The position numbers and the translations under genes are program-made. Source: Bradysia coprophila (Eukaryota > Arthropoda > Insecta > Diptera > Sciaridae). From it: a stretch of DNA of 64,000 bases. The stretch covers positions 6,480,001 to 6,544,000 of the forward strand of contig NW_023503493.1 in NCBI RefSeq assembly GCF_014529535.1. The letters run 5' to 3'. Shown here in pieces: positions 13,601 through 28,600 of this stretch. Each line of letters begins with the position of its first letter. The first letter of the stretch is position 1. The notes under the pieces were generated by a model, which had not been told where the DNA came from, did no database searches, and worked only from the letters and a program-made list of their open reading frames with translations.

Positions 13601-16600
13601 AAAATAAAAATTAGGCGCTATCTTTAGGAATTTTGATTTCGAAAAATTCTGAATAAAATTCCGAAAACATTCATAATTTTTCGGAACTTACCAAACCTAC
13701 CAAACCCCGCTTATTTTACATTTCACATCCCTGAACATGAAATATGATCAATTTTCTGCTGCGGAATTATAAGCTCTAGCTCAATTCCTTCTATTCGATT
13801 CCTTCTATATACGATAACAAACTTAGACTACGAGTACGTACTACGTACATTTGTGCAATTATTAGATTAGATTTGTTTGTGAAACATTTGTCGAATGAAT
13901 AATATTCGCATTGAAATTTAATACCTGAAATTGAACCGTTTCTTAAAGCTTGACAGCTCAGCTTTGCAATGATCTCTGTAGTGTTATTCGATGCATTCAA
14001 AATAATTAATTGTCTCAAATTTCCTAGGAGTGTGTACGAAACTTTGTACTGAGCAATACGATCACGGCGATCTACATGTTACCACAGCAAACTGTCGTAA
14101 ATAATAACAAATCCACTATGATACTGCTACTATTGATGGACGATACTCTAAGAGTCTTTGGCATTGTATTGTCTTAGGATGCTCCTTACCATTTTTTTTT
14201 GAAGTTTGATTGTACGTACAACAATAATGCCAGCAAGCTGTCCCATATACCATGTTATGAAGAATAAAAAATGGAAAATGAAATTTTAAGATGGAAAATT
14301 TGACTTGTCGGGTACACCACTTTCCCACTAAAATGTTACTTTTTAATCGCTTACTTCGTTTGGATCTAACACTTTTACTTTGACACAGATACGATCACAG
14401 TGTTCCAAAACGTTACTGCCACATTCATAAATCTATTTTTGACATCAGTACGTCACTTTGCGACCCCTTTATGTCCGGAATTACCCTACAGTAACAGTAG
14501 ACTTTCGAAAAACCAAGAAAAAATTTTGTTGGTTTTTTGGGTTTTGGAGCCCATTTTCCCCGTGAGGGGTTTGTAAATTTTCCATGTTAAATATAAAAAT
14601 CCTAAGGACGTTGCAACTTGCATTGAGACACCTCAAGCATACTCCTTATGGTATTTTCTATGTTCCCGAACCTACCTGCTCACCAATCGCTGTAAAACAG
14701 ATCTCTTATTCCACATTTTCATCAATAACCAAAAAAATTCAAAAAAGCCTCATGAAATAAAATCGTTGTCTCTAACATTTCTGCAGTAGTAAGTGAAGGC
14801 GAGAGGCAGGGGAACATAGAAAATACCATAATGAGTATGCTTGAGGTGTCTCAATGCAAGTTGCAACGTCCTTAGGATTTTTATATTAAACATGGAAAAT
14901 TTACAAACCCCTCACGGGGAAAATGGGCTCCAAAACCCAAAAAACCAACAAAATTTTTTCTTGGTTTTTCGAAAGTCTACTGTTACTGTAGGGTAATTCC
15001 GGAAATAAAGGGGTCGCAAAGTGACGTACTGATGTCAAAAATAGATTTATGAATGTGGCAGTAACGTTTTGGAACACTGTGCGATGTAACCTGATCGCGA
15101 TCAAATGAAGTAAACGATTTTGAATCAATCTCTTGAAAATCTTAGATCTAATGAAGTAACAAACCCGATAGTAAATAGCTGACATGCTTGCCGTTTGAAA
15201 AAAAAAAAATCACATGTGGGGTTGGTTTCACACACTGCAGTGTTAAGCCAAAATAACGGATCACATGGTATGAGTGCTTTGGATAACTTTCGAAAGCGTT
15301 GAACTTCTTTTGGGATATATCAGTGGAATGTAAAAGAAGCTTAAAGCTCTCGAAAGCTCTTTTAAAGCAAAGACACAGTAATGCGATACGTTGATTTGGT
15401 TTGACATGGAAGTGTAACGTTGTAGGGATATTTGTTTAAAGAATTCAACCAGAATCGACCTAGGTTTATCAAAAATTGCACGAGCTTTCAATAATCAATT
15501 TTATTGCAAAGCTTAAAATTTATTGTCTTGAAACGAGCCGCTACAATAGCAGCACGACAGCTGTTGAAAACATTTTAATCGAATTCTATTATCAATTAAC
15601 TGTTGTGTTGATGTAATTTTGTTTCTTTCTAATTGATTGCAGCTACTCATATTTGCTTATAAATACAAATCGTAAGCAATTTTTTTTTTCGTTAAATTTC
15701 AATTTCTGTTGTTACTTAAAAAAATTACCAACACATTCACGACTACACGGCATGCAAAGAACACAAAGCGTGTATTGAGTACTCACAACACCGAAAAAAA
15801 AATTGTATACCGAGAGAGCGACGGAAACAGTTTTAAGCCAGGTTGAATTCCGTTGATTAAGTTGTCAGAGAGTCAGTTGGTTTTTATACGTGATAACGAG
15901 TGGTAGCTCGTCTCGTTTATAATCGAATCCGAATCAACGTTTTTTTTTCTTCTTTACAATAGCCTAGTGTTGTATGCGTAGTTCGCGTTTTTCGCAAGCA
16001 AATGTTTCAAAGATAGCAAGTTCATTAAAATTCCGCTTTTAATTTTATTCAATTTTTTTTTCGTTTCTTTTCATATTTATTTTATAGTTTTTAATTAAAA
16101 ATTGAATAAAAGTTTATTTTCGGTTTTGTGATCGGTGACAAAACTTTTTGTCTGTGAAATGAATGAATGACGTTTGTGTTACAACGTGTTTGTGTTCGAG
16201 TATATATATATACAACAACTCAGTCTATATTGATGATGAGCAAACATTTTATAATTGAAAAATGGATTAGTAACGCGTTGATTTTGACACCGACTGTATT
16301 TACTTTCGAACAAAAAAATTGTTAATAAATTTTGTGTTGCGTTTGAGGGCATCATTGTGCGTCATTAGGCAAAACGTAAATCAGAAACCATTCAGGCTAC
16401 GAAAAGTTTCCATGCAAAAACAAAAGCTTAATGATTGACTTCGTGCACTCATCATTGAACGCGATAATTTATTTATTTTGTTTGGTTTAATTAAACATTG
16501 AGGCGGTGGAAGTTTTCCGATGACTTTCATCCACTCACTGACTGTTTCAGCTAAGATTATCAGTCATCAGTCTCAGTTTAGATCTGTCCATAAAAAATTG

Positions 16601-19600
16601 ATTCGTCATTTTTCGCATTACAAAGCAACAGCCGTCGAGTCCGAGCATAATTCATTATTAATCGAATAACTCTTAATTGTAGGTTTTTGTACAATTCATC
16701 CGTTTGATGAATTCATTTGTTTCAACTTTACGCACATTGTTTATACGACTATTTTGGTGAAAGTTTGACGGAACCAAAATATGGAATGCCGTACATTGCA
16801 GTCATATGTTCATTGCTGTGTATAGTAATATTATCAGCAAAAATTTTATTTTATTTTTTTAATATTTTTATTTACCTATAACTAGAGGTGTGCACCGCCG
16901 ATTTTACGCCGGCGCGCCGCCGATTTTTTGCTAAATTTTCGGCGCGCCGCCGCCGAAAAATAATAGCTCACGCCGCCGCCGCCGCCGATTGTATTTTCGT
17001 CGCGCCGAAATTTTATACGTTTAGTGCTTTCAGAAATTTTAATGGGCGACAATAAATATAAACTTAAATTGAAAAATCTATACAAAAGTGTGTGCCTGAG
17101 TACATGTACAAGGTTTTAGCAAATGTTTATCGCTCTTAATTTATAAGTCAGGTTTCTATATGCTGCTATGTTTCTATATGCGTAGAAAGGAGTTTTTTGT
17201 TAAAAATTTTTTGTTGAAACTTTGGGTTTTTCTTCTTACTTGCACTGTACGACGGTGATTTTGTTTCTGATGCTACGATAGGGTTATCTTCGAAGTAGCT
17301 TTCTATAACGTATCCTATTTCTATCAGTAGATGGCAAGTGTTTTATGCATATTTTTAAATACTTCTTCTTCTTCTTTTTCAGCCTGTTTCTATCCACTGC
17401 TATCCATTGCCATTTGCTGCCAGTTTGTACCTGCAATATTCTTAATTCCGTTTGTCCATCTCTCTGGTGGTCTACCTATAGCTCGTCTTTTATATGGTCG
17501 CCATATAAATACTAGTCCAAAGAAAAAGTTTGCTGCTGTCTTGGGAAGGGTATCGATGGATACTACTGAGGATGGTCAGATCACGCTGGCCCGAGACCGC
17601 CATCGATACCCGAGGTCGAAACAGCATTTGTCTTTTCTGTATCCTCACTTAACGTGAACTCTTGGGTACGTTACTCTATTTTCTGTGCATATAAGAGGAA
17701 GAAGAAGGAGAACAAAATTCAGTGAATCAGTCAAAACTACTGTAATTGTAAAGTGGCAAACTTAAGACCTTATGTGGAATTTGGGTGGAAAATGGCGCAA
17801 ATCACGTGTTTTAGGAATTTATAAAGTGGAAAATCTTTCCGGTTTCAAGTTTTTTCGTCAAAAAGACGAGACACGGGTATCTTTATTTTCAATTTTTAGC
17901 TGCTTTATTTAAAAAATTTGGGAAAAAAAATCATTTTGGCGTAGTCTATGCACTTATTACTTATAAATTTAAGTTTATCTAAATCTCTTATTTGCGAAAA
18001 CCTTCTACTACGATCTCACTCCTTCATCGAAGATGGACTAAAGGCAACGGGAACGGTTATTGCATAAATCGAAAGATAATAGTAGTGAGTTTGCGTAAAT
18101 GACATAAATTATAAGTTGGAAATAAGAAGCCTGCAGAACATCTGGTATGAAGATGTGACTTAAAATTTCCAAATTATAATTTGACTTATAGCTTACATGT
18201 CATTTACGCAAACTCATTAATCATTCTTGGATTCATTAAATTAGATGTTTTCAAAATAATAGGTGATTGTACATTGTACACAATATAAAAGGTGAGATAC
18301 GCCTCAGTTGATTCCCCTTGTATAAGTGGTTGATACTTCAGATTACAAGATAGTAAGATTTCAGTGTTCGGAAAAATGATTGCGCACGCTTTTTCAAATG
18401 TTTTTGCATTATTTTCGAAAGTTTAGATTTTTTGTAAATTTATCGGCGCGCCGATCGGCGCACCGCCGCCGACTATAAATTTCTTCCGGCGCGCCGCCGC
18501 CGATCCCTTACCAGTCGGCGCACCGCCGCCGACTATTTTAAGATCGGCGCACACCTCTACCTATAACTCGTTAATGTGCTCGGTATATGACGGAACCAGT
18601 GAAGAAAAAAACAAAATTAAACATTGTAACGAGTTTACAATAAAAATTGGGTACACCCATACCGATCGTGTGTCGGTCGTGAATTTATTGAATTCGAAAT
18701 TTTGAAGTCAGTAAATAAAACGAAAACATTGTGTAGGTCATGTCCGGAGATGACACATTGTGCTGAACGACAGACACAAAAGGAAAATGCTGTGAATGCG
18801 CTATAACGCTTTAGATATTAACTAGACATTGAAATTAAACGTCGTTTAAGGTGATGGTCCCACAGTTGAAAGTCTTGCTTCCAAATTTTTTAGAATTTTC
18901 TTACTTTATAAAAAATGTTGGCCACCTTCGGCGAACCCAAATTTGCCGCGAGCCAGTCATTTCCTTAAACATTCAGCTGATTTTGATCGACTGATAACGT
19001 TCGAAGTCGACCGACTTAAAAGTGATCAAACTGTTGTTGTAACTATACGACTTCCTTAACCATTACTTTGTAACCACCAAAAGCTCCGACCAAAGTGACA
19101 ATTTTTAGTAAATAGTAAGCATGTACGGCACGGTATTTCTTTCGGGACTATCTAGATATCAAAGGTGGTAATAGCCTAAATGGTTCGGAAGGCTAAAACG
19201 ATTACGTTTGTTAGATCGGTTCAGATATTTTAACTGCTCTGACCAACGTAATCGTATATTTGAATGAATGTCTTTCTTCTTGCTCTAAGACATTTATGTC
19301 TAAAAAATACGGGCACCTACTTTAGCCTTCGTAACCGTTTAGGCTATTACCACCTTGGATATCTAGGTAATCCCAAGCAGTCCCAACTACTAGCGATATT
19401 ATTCGAGCACAGTATTTTGTCACTGTTCCACAATCAAAAGGTACAAGTAATGACTGAAATACCATAAATATTACCTCTTATGCAACCGACGTTTTGGTCA
19501 CTTAGCTACCACTTACACACCGCTTTAATCGATAAAGTATTGGTAGACTTTTCAAAGACTTTTTACGACCATAGAGGCCAATTACAAATTGCGAACTGAA

Positions 19601-22600
19601 TCGACTGTTTGACAAAAGCTTACGCTTTATACATGCTGTAGGGGATGTTAGCTCATCATTTGTCACATGCATTCATTGTAAACATCTCTTGAAAGTGTTT
19701 CAAAACCAGTGCTTCTCTTTCAAAAAGTGACCTGGAAAGCTTTCAAAGCTTTTTTTGCGCTTTCCTATAAAGTCCGGTTTTTTGTTCGTAATTTCCTTTC
19801 ACTCACTACTCTCAATCGCAATAAGTGTCTCTGATGTGGAAAGTAATTTCCAGAAATTTCTACCTGCTACCTGAAACTCAAACCGCAGTTCGAATCACTA
19901 ACGTCATTATATCCACTCCAATAAACTTGTAAGCTAATCTTACCGTGTATACACTTAACTTCCATAATTAATGCGTTACAAAGGAAACAAATATTGACAA
20001 TTACTTCCAGCACGCGCTTTAGTCATAAAACTTTTACAAACAAAAGACACACAATCCCATTTTAAAATTGTGTGAGCACAATGTTATACACACGGTTGAT
20101 GCAGCCATACACACAGTATCATAATGGCAATGCGCACCGTTCCAGACGGCACAGAATATCTTGTCTTATCTGAATAAATTATCTGTTTTCTGTGTCCGTA
20201 CTGTGTTACCACACTCTTACAATAGATGACAAAAAAACAACTGCTCAGCCCCACAGATCTCCTTCATTGCATTCGAAGTATCACACGTTTTGAATACGAA
20301 CGGAAATCAATTTGAATCACACAGACATTTAACTCGATCAGGGAACACCTCTAATCAATGTGATGTGCAATTAAATTGCTATGCATTCTGTAAAGAACAT
20401 CTCGACTGCATTAAAATGTAATTAACGGAAAGGTAAAAAAAATATTTTTGTGTTGCATGCTGCTGCGGCCGGACATGTGTAATTATTTTGCTGAACCATT
20501 TTTTATTGCATTGTAAAACGAAAGGAAATTGACGATAATTACATTTTGGGATGTTACAATGTTAATTGATGCTGATTATTGATGAGTGCTTGTCGTGGTT
20601 TTGATTTACGTTTTGTTTTCTGTTCCAATTTTATTGGTACAATTCGCGAGATTTCATATTTTAAGTGAATCATTCGAATTGCAGGGCATGTGAGGACGTT
20701 CCGATTGAAATAAAAAGAGAGATTGAAAAAAAGTCATGTCTGTATGTGCTTTACCGCCAATCGTTCGAATTTATGAAGATTTTGATAAAATGAGTGCCGA
20801 AGAGTTAAGTTACTGTGAATCAAACAAAGACGCCAATAAAAATGACATTGTCGTCATTAAAAAAATGCCAGCGGAAAAGGAATACTGTTCGTCTAGTTGC
20901 GACGAAGACTCACCGAAATGTAGCCGCGGATGCAACAGCAGCACTGTTCCGAAGGACGATGATAAACCAAAGCGAACTCGTAAGCTCAGCGATGGTCGCA
21001 AAAAGTCCTCGTCCAATTTACTGTACAAATGCAGCAAATCGTTCGCTGAGTCTCATCAACAATCAAGCAATCAAAAGAGACCTACAACAGATGAAGTACG
21101 CTCGAGAACTGCAACAGCATCGTCGTCATCATCATCATCACGACGACATCTCGATCCGCACAGATCACCGTCGGGTGGTTTGAGGAAGCATGTGCTAAAC
21201 AGACGTTCACCGTCACCGCTGAGTGCCAGCGATATGAAACGAATCATTGGCTTCAGTCATGGATACGAACAATATCAGCGATCGTTCTTGGAAGTGCCTC
21301 TGCCCAGAGATTACGGATATGCGTCGAGTGATGATTTGAGTTCGGAATGGGATTCAGATGTTCCCGATTTGGATACATCACAAAAGGTTTTTGATTTTTT
21401 ATTTTAGAAATTTCTCGTTGGCATTTTGTCAGCGTTTCCTTAATTTGAAAAAGGATGTTGTAGCCATTTTACCGAAACAAAAAAAATCTTTTACATTCCG
21501 CACCTTTATAGTTTCGACACTTTTGTCAGAAAATATAAATAGATTCGGTGACTGTTTGTTAAACACAGCTAATGAGACGTAAAATTTAATTTTTTTATTT
21601 TTTTCACACTCATAACTTGTTCGATTTGTTAAAACTGGTGGAACTGGCGACATTACTATTTGATGACCATATTTTTAATGCATCAGGCGACCTTTGTGGC
21701 ATTGATTTAAAGCATTAACCTTTTAGAGGTGGCAAGATTATCTGAATACAATCACAGAATCTATTACTTCTATAGCTCAAAGGATGGATTTTGATGCAAA
21801 ATCTTTTACTTCATTAGTTGTTTTGCAACAATTTTGCTTATATAAGATCACATCAATCGGCGATCTTCGTTTCTTTATGTTGCTGTTGTCATTAACAGAT
21901 GATTTGCCGTTTCTGAAAGGTTGAAACAATTTAACTTTATGTATTACGGTGAAGATCACTGGACCCGTCATGTTTGAAAATCTGAAAAAAATCTGGCTAC
22001 CAAAGGTTCTTCGGAAATATCGGAAAAAGCCCTGTAAAATTCGGAGAAGACCTTTTTTCGGCACTGCATACTAATATGTGTTGCAACTAATCATTTTGGT
22101 TTGAGGTAGTTTTGAAAGTAAATCGAACGACACGACATGTCGTTTTTGACTGAAAGCCTGCATAGCTTCGGATTGTCTTCCAAAATTATCAGGGAATGAG
22201 GGAAGCAAAGGTGTCACAACATTTTCAGAGTTTGCTCCTTTGTCCTATTGGACATAATAATCAAAGACTCTTCCAGACTTTTTTTATTTCTGATCGAAAT
22301 GAGTTGTGAGGTCAATGACTTTGAGCTTTCTGTGAATTTCGAAGACATTTCTTTACAGACTTTAGGTTTATCCATCACAAAAAATCATTTCTGATATTTT
22401 GCTTTCGGATTGATGAGAGAATGGACCTGTCGTCTATAAATGTTCACACTGAAACGACATTGTATGTACAACACTCATATTGTTAACTGAGCACTAACTG
22501 TAGAAATGTCTATGTAAGGCGATCCTGCCAATAGCATCCCCTTATACAAAATGCTATTGGCAGACGAACTTGCCTGCGAAAAGTGTTTTCTCTTTTACAC

Positions 22601-25600
22601 AGGTCACAGGCTATTGGCAGGCAATGCCAATAGCATTTTTCCTTTTACAAAGACTGTTTGCAGGTGAAATGGCCAGCCAGTAGCATCGACGTTTATTCAA
22701 CCCTTGTGGAGTATAATAAAAGTTTTCATTGATCCTCGGAACAATCCCGTAAAAGCGTCTTCTCCGCACTCAATACGTAGCGATCACACCAAACACGTGT
22801 AATTCCGTGACAGAAAAAGGCATCTGGTTCAAAATTGTTTATTGTTTGTCTTTTCTCGTAATAATATTAAAAAATGTAAATTCGCTTGAAACACGCGGAG
22901 CCACAGAAAACACGAGTATAAACGAGAAACCATTATTTATCGTAAAACGTCTTTATTATGCAAATTGGTCTCATGTATTTGCGAGCTATGCATTTAATTT
23001 TAGTTTGTACGGGCACACAATACCAAATACGTTCGTACTATGTCATTAGTTTTTGTTAACGTGCTCTGAATAGATTACAATTATGATTTAATGACGTTCA
23101 AGGTTCGAGTAAAATCATGTCAATTTTGTTTACTCGAAGATTTATGGATTGTTGTGCCTTTCTCTCGGGTACATAATTTACATAAATCGAGCCGTTTATT
23201 AGATCCATCACCTTTGCACATACACAGCGTAGCGTGACATCATTTATCACCATTCGTATTTTAAGCTTCATCAAAATGCTTAGATCAGATCAGAGTTTTG
23301 AGAGGCAGCTCCACCGAGAAGCAAAAATGCAGAACGAAGATCCTTTCTTCCTTACTGAAATTTCACTATTTTCGATTAGAAGTCTTGAAGGCATTTACCA
23401 TTTAATGATGGTATATCCTCAGCTTTCATAGTTCACCCGAAGGTGCAACATCTGAGATTGGTGTAAAATGTGAGCCTTAGGGATTGGATATGCACATCAT
23501 AGTCTCGGGTGGCAGACCACAAGAACAGAAATGGTAGATAGACCGATCTATTCTGTGTAGATGTTCGTCAACCTTGCAGTGGCTCGTAATCGAAACGCTT
23601 AGAACAGCATCATAGTAGTGGAGGTAGATAGCATTGGTAAGGTACATTTCTTCAAGAGTTCAGTAGATGCCTTAACTCATAAGGAATTTTAACAGTTCGA
23701 TAATCATTGCAATTCACCGGTTGATGAAGGTACAACAAAAATACAGAAAGAGGCAAGGTCTTCCATGAGAATTGCGAATATCGGGAAAGCAATGCCCTAG
23801 ATTATGTCCACTGGTCACAATCGATTCCAAGTCTAACCATAAAACCGCCTTGGTTAGCTTTGGAATCGATTGTGATCAGTAATTCGAACGTTCCCGATTC
23901 CAGATAATCGTAATTATCTGGGGGAGACCTTGCCTCTTTCTGTATTCTTGGTGTACAAACCATCCACCCCTAAATGTTGAATGGACATTGTGAACATCAT
24001 TGTTTCGTTTGGTAAAGCAATTCTAGTGTAACTCTCGGGAATTGTTATTCACTAAGAATAGGATGGGCAGATCCGTTCACGAAAAAAAAGACTGAAACAT
24101 TCGGTGATCACTTAAGATGATTACGATTTACTCTCGCGACTGACTACATCTCCTACGTACAATGTAGTATAGGTTGTTCAATTTTACTTTTATTGATATC
24201 GTCACTAGTTGAGCGACTTATATGACTTAAATTTACATTCTACGTAACTAGATGTGCGTTTGATCGTCCTAAACACACATCGATAACTTCCGCTTTTTTC
24301 GTGTTGGTATATGGTATAACTACCGCCTCGACTACCGCTACCTATTAGGATCGTTTAGAAAAAGAAACAACCGGTAAATTTGCCGCATTTTTTTGTCACC
24401 GAAATTACTGAAATAAACCTGAAATCATTCTCTCACACACAACATCACACACTCTCTCATCACATTAACATCAAAGTTCATGGTTGTCGCATTGACAACA
24501 ATTAATTAAAAATGCAGAAATTTCATAACCCCATTAACATTGAAATTGAATACGCCAAACACCCGTGAAGAATGGTAATCTTATGGTACATACAAAGAGG
24601 CTAAAAACAAGTAACTGGCCGATAAATATCTTTCGACAATAATTCAATAATTTGTATACGCGCGTTAAATCGACATCAACTTTTCGAAAATAATTTATTA
24701 AAATTATCCGAAACCAGAGACGAAGTAAAAAAAAAAAAATTGGCAAAATCAATAATTTTATATGGCACCCGCAGTGTGACATAATACAAAATATAGCAGA
24801 GAGACGACGAACGGAGACACTGCGATCGTAAAAATTTATTTAACCGAAAATGTCAACAATTGATGATTTCCTTCATGGACCATCATTATTTATATTTTAA
24901 CGGTTGAATGAAGGAAGAAATCTTGAATGTCATTATAATAATGATGATTAAGTGTCATGATCGTAAATACACTCTATAGTTTGGTGTGATGCATGCATAG
25001 CCACATTCATTTTATTTATCATTTACATAGACATTGGACAATGTTATGAACATGAAGTGTGGGTGTTTGACTCTCTAGATAGTCATGCGTTTTACGAAGA
25101 AATCTGTAGAGGTGTACGTACAGTTTATGATGTTACTTTTTGTCACTGGATCAAATTTGATTTAATTGACACACGTTGTGAGATTGCAATCGCTTCAGCA
25201 AAATGTTGATTGATATTGACCTCATTATAATAACTTGCAGTGGAGATCATTGACCATTTGACTTATCAAGTTTTAATGATTTTTTTTTCTGTGGTACTCT
25301 TCGGAGTATGAGGACACATGGGTTCTCTTCGATTGAATAATTTTGAAATTTTAGAGAAGTTTTCTCTAACAGAGTCTCTAAAATAACAACTGCACAGGTT
25401 TTATAGATAGGTTAAGTCATTACAACGTATTGCACTGTATGGGTTAGTGTACTTCGGAGTTCGGAGCTTCTTTCCGAAGCTTAAAGCTCTTTAAAGGCAA
25501 ATACAAATGATATTCATTGTCTTCTAACCTCTCACTTTCCATTGTTGGAAAGTAAATTGAGTGACAAAGTTTGCAGCTTTAAGCTCGAATCGTATTTACG

Positions 25601-28600
25601 TCATTTGCCTCTCCGTCTACTTGACAACAATGAAAAGTGTGAGGTTGTAGGAAATATTATTGTGTCACAGTAAACGATGTGATTGCTGAAGCTTGTACCC
25701 AAACTTACTTACTTACTGATGACTCAAAAAGCTTGTAGAAAGCTCGACAATAAATCGAAGTTGCTCAATTTCACGTGAAATGAATTCGATCTGATCCGAG
25801 CTTTATATGATTTCTGCGTCTGAAATTTTCTCTGACCATATAGTCCAGGATAGTAGCACCTCGTGATGTGATGATAGAACGTTGTTCTTATTGATTTCTT
25901 GGTTACGCTGTAAGTGATATTGACAAATCAAAGTTGCTTATCCGAATCTCTCTGTCTTGTGAAAACCTTCCAGTGATCCACTTGTACTCGAACACAACCA
26001 TACCCATTACAACTATTGCATATTAATAATAATTTCGGTGAATTTCTCCAACACCTCATCGTATTACACATTTCGTTTCGATAAATTTTTTGTGAAACAT
26101 ATTAGTCAAACATCAAATTAATCATACTGCCCTGCCTAGATGAATAATACTGTTACATCCATAAGCGTTCGTGCTCGAATTTCTATTCATCATACGCGCT
26201 ACCTTTTAGATTAATCAGACATAATGTGAAGCCAAACTGTGATTTTCTTGACATCAATTATACGTTTCAGACACATCGAATAGCAATAACGAAAAATTGT
26301 ATCACCGAGATATACTTGTTGCGCTATAAGTCACTGACAACATAATTTGAATTTTTGCTCTAACTTTTTTTGTATATGGAAACTTGCATCTGATAAACGC
26401 CAAAAGTAATAACAGTTTTGCGAGCACAAAAAAAAATATTTTTTTTTTATTTATTTATTCATGCCACCACGAAAGTGTTAAACTAATGTTTCAGCTGTGG
26501 CGGCCAGTGCCGCTTTTAGCTTTTAGGCGCCATCGGGCAATTGGAAAAATAGGCGCCAATTTAGTAAAGCTATTTTTTTTTAAGGACCTCGGGCGCCATT
26601 TTCTTCGGCTCCTCTTCGGGTGCCACGGGCATTTGCCCATTTGACCCATATGGAAAAGCCGGCACTGGTGGCGGCAATAAGTTTCGCTTCTCCACTCTGC
26701 TCTGTTCTTAACACTTTTAAGACATCAAAAGGCGCCGTGTGCAACGTTAATAGAAATTCGTGTAAATTATTGCGTACAAACATTTCGTACTTTACGATCA
26801 ATTCTTTTAATCGTTTGATCGTTTCGTGTGGTGCGCTTTTTTAGCAGAAAATGTTTATGATGTGATTACGAAGGTCAGACCATATAATAACCGTAAGACA
26901 AATTTTTTTTATCGTTTAAGTAATAAGAAAAAAATTCAATTCGAAATTACACAAATTGCCATTTAAGAAGATGTGTCTGCAACCACACATCACCATATTA
27001 CAATTGATTCGTTGCTCAATTATTCTCTCATTTTTTATTATTAATTTACGTGATATTTGTAGCAAGCAGCTCGCACGCACCTGCTAGAAAACGTTGTGAC
27101 ATTTTGCGTTACAAATGTAACGAACCATTAACCATGTTCGATAAATAATTTTCGTGTTGTATGACACATTAGGCCATACATTGAAAATGTAATAAAATTG
27201 CGATCAGAATTGAGCGCGTCAACGTTTAATTAGAAACATTCATAGAACTAACCTGTCACATACGGTTAATCATCTGTTATCGATAACGACGACAAAAATG
27301 ATGACAAGCTCTGGGTAATATGGTTCTTTATATGGGAAAATAAATGTTAAAAAAATTGAAGTACAAGATTTGAAATCAACAGATTAAAACTACTTTGATC
27401 GATGGAAGTAAAGGACCCGCTCATATGCTTGCCTTCTGTAATTCGTTAAAATGATAATGCAACAACGCCGCATACATTACGCATAATTAGCTGTTTAAAT
27501 AGTTTAAGTGTTTTGATAAGGTCTTTCATTACGTTGTTTGTTACCGTTTTGGCCTCTATCACTTTCTCATTTTAATAGCTTCCGACAAATACTAAGAATT
27601 TCTAGTTTGTAAAAAAACATCTACAAAACACAAGCTATTTATCTAAACTGCGTATGCAAAGCCAATAATTATCTCATTAAAACGAAAGAAAAAACAAAAT
27701 GATTGTCGCACTAAACCCCGTCTTGTACACACGTGTGAATTTTAATATTGATATCGACCAATTTCCGGATTTTACCTGATTCAATTAACGTTAAACTGGG
27801 CCTTGTTCAGTTCATATACATTCCATTGTGCACACATACCATTTTCTCTATCTCTGTACATACTATGAATTGAAATGCGTAATGATGTAATGAATTGAGA
27901 ACAGATAATTGTTAAAATCCAAAGCAAATATTTAATTCATTCAAACAACGAAATTAATGGCAGACACACATTTTTTGTTCTCCGTATGTAATTTACTAAA
28001 TGAGTTCTCATTATCGTCATCTATTTCTTATTAAAAGAATAAAATAAAATAAAAAATCTTTGGGCAAACATTCGATTAAAATTTACAGGTGAAATATTCT
28101 GAATGTTTGATTCGGAAAATCGGAAAATTTAACGGGAAATGAGGACGATATGGATCACGATTTCGATTTCAATCAAAATGAGATTGTTGTCTGACTTCCT
28201 TGTTCGAACTCAGATTCAAATTTTCTTTGCAATTTCAACAATTCTACCGAAAAATATGACAAAACACGATTGTCTGAGAAGCAGCTTCTGACATTTCTTT
28301 ATTTTCGATGTCCGGATCTGGCTTCTGGCTTCGGTTGTCCTTTAGTTATCCTCATCTTCACCCAAAGTTATAACAAAATCGTTCAAGTTTACGTGGAGTA
28401 GTGGAAGAGCATCCTCTCCCTGAACCTAGTGTATAGTAATAACCATCTGCCTTTCACAATCCACGAGAGGCTAGGGACTATATCGTTAGTTAATTAGTTT
28501 TGCTCGAGGGGCAGACTTCGTCGATAAAGCATTTTCAAAAACAAAATCCTCTGAAGATTTTCAAGGATTTCCTTATTGTTTTCCAAGGATTTTTTTACTG

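Noticed and set aside
17331..17657. 108-codon frame inside the hAT element as a transposase remnant
   Set aside because: It has no hAT dimerisation or catalytic motif and no recognisable similarity; it is probably chance reading of the element interior.
22807..23049. 80-codon frame with a hydrophobic start as a secreted peptide
   Set aside because: It starts at GTG rather than ATG, is AT-driven and lies within the kinase intron without any supporting signal.
26384..26844. Overlapping frames around 26.5 kb
   Set aside because: They are produced by the GC-rich hAT MITE at 26505-26667.
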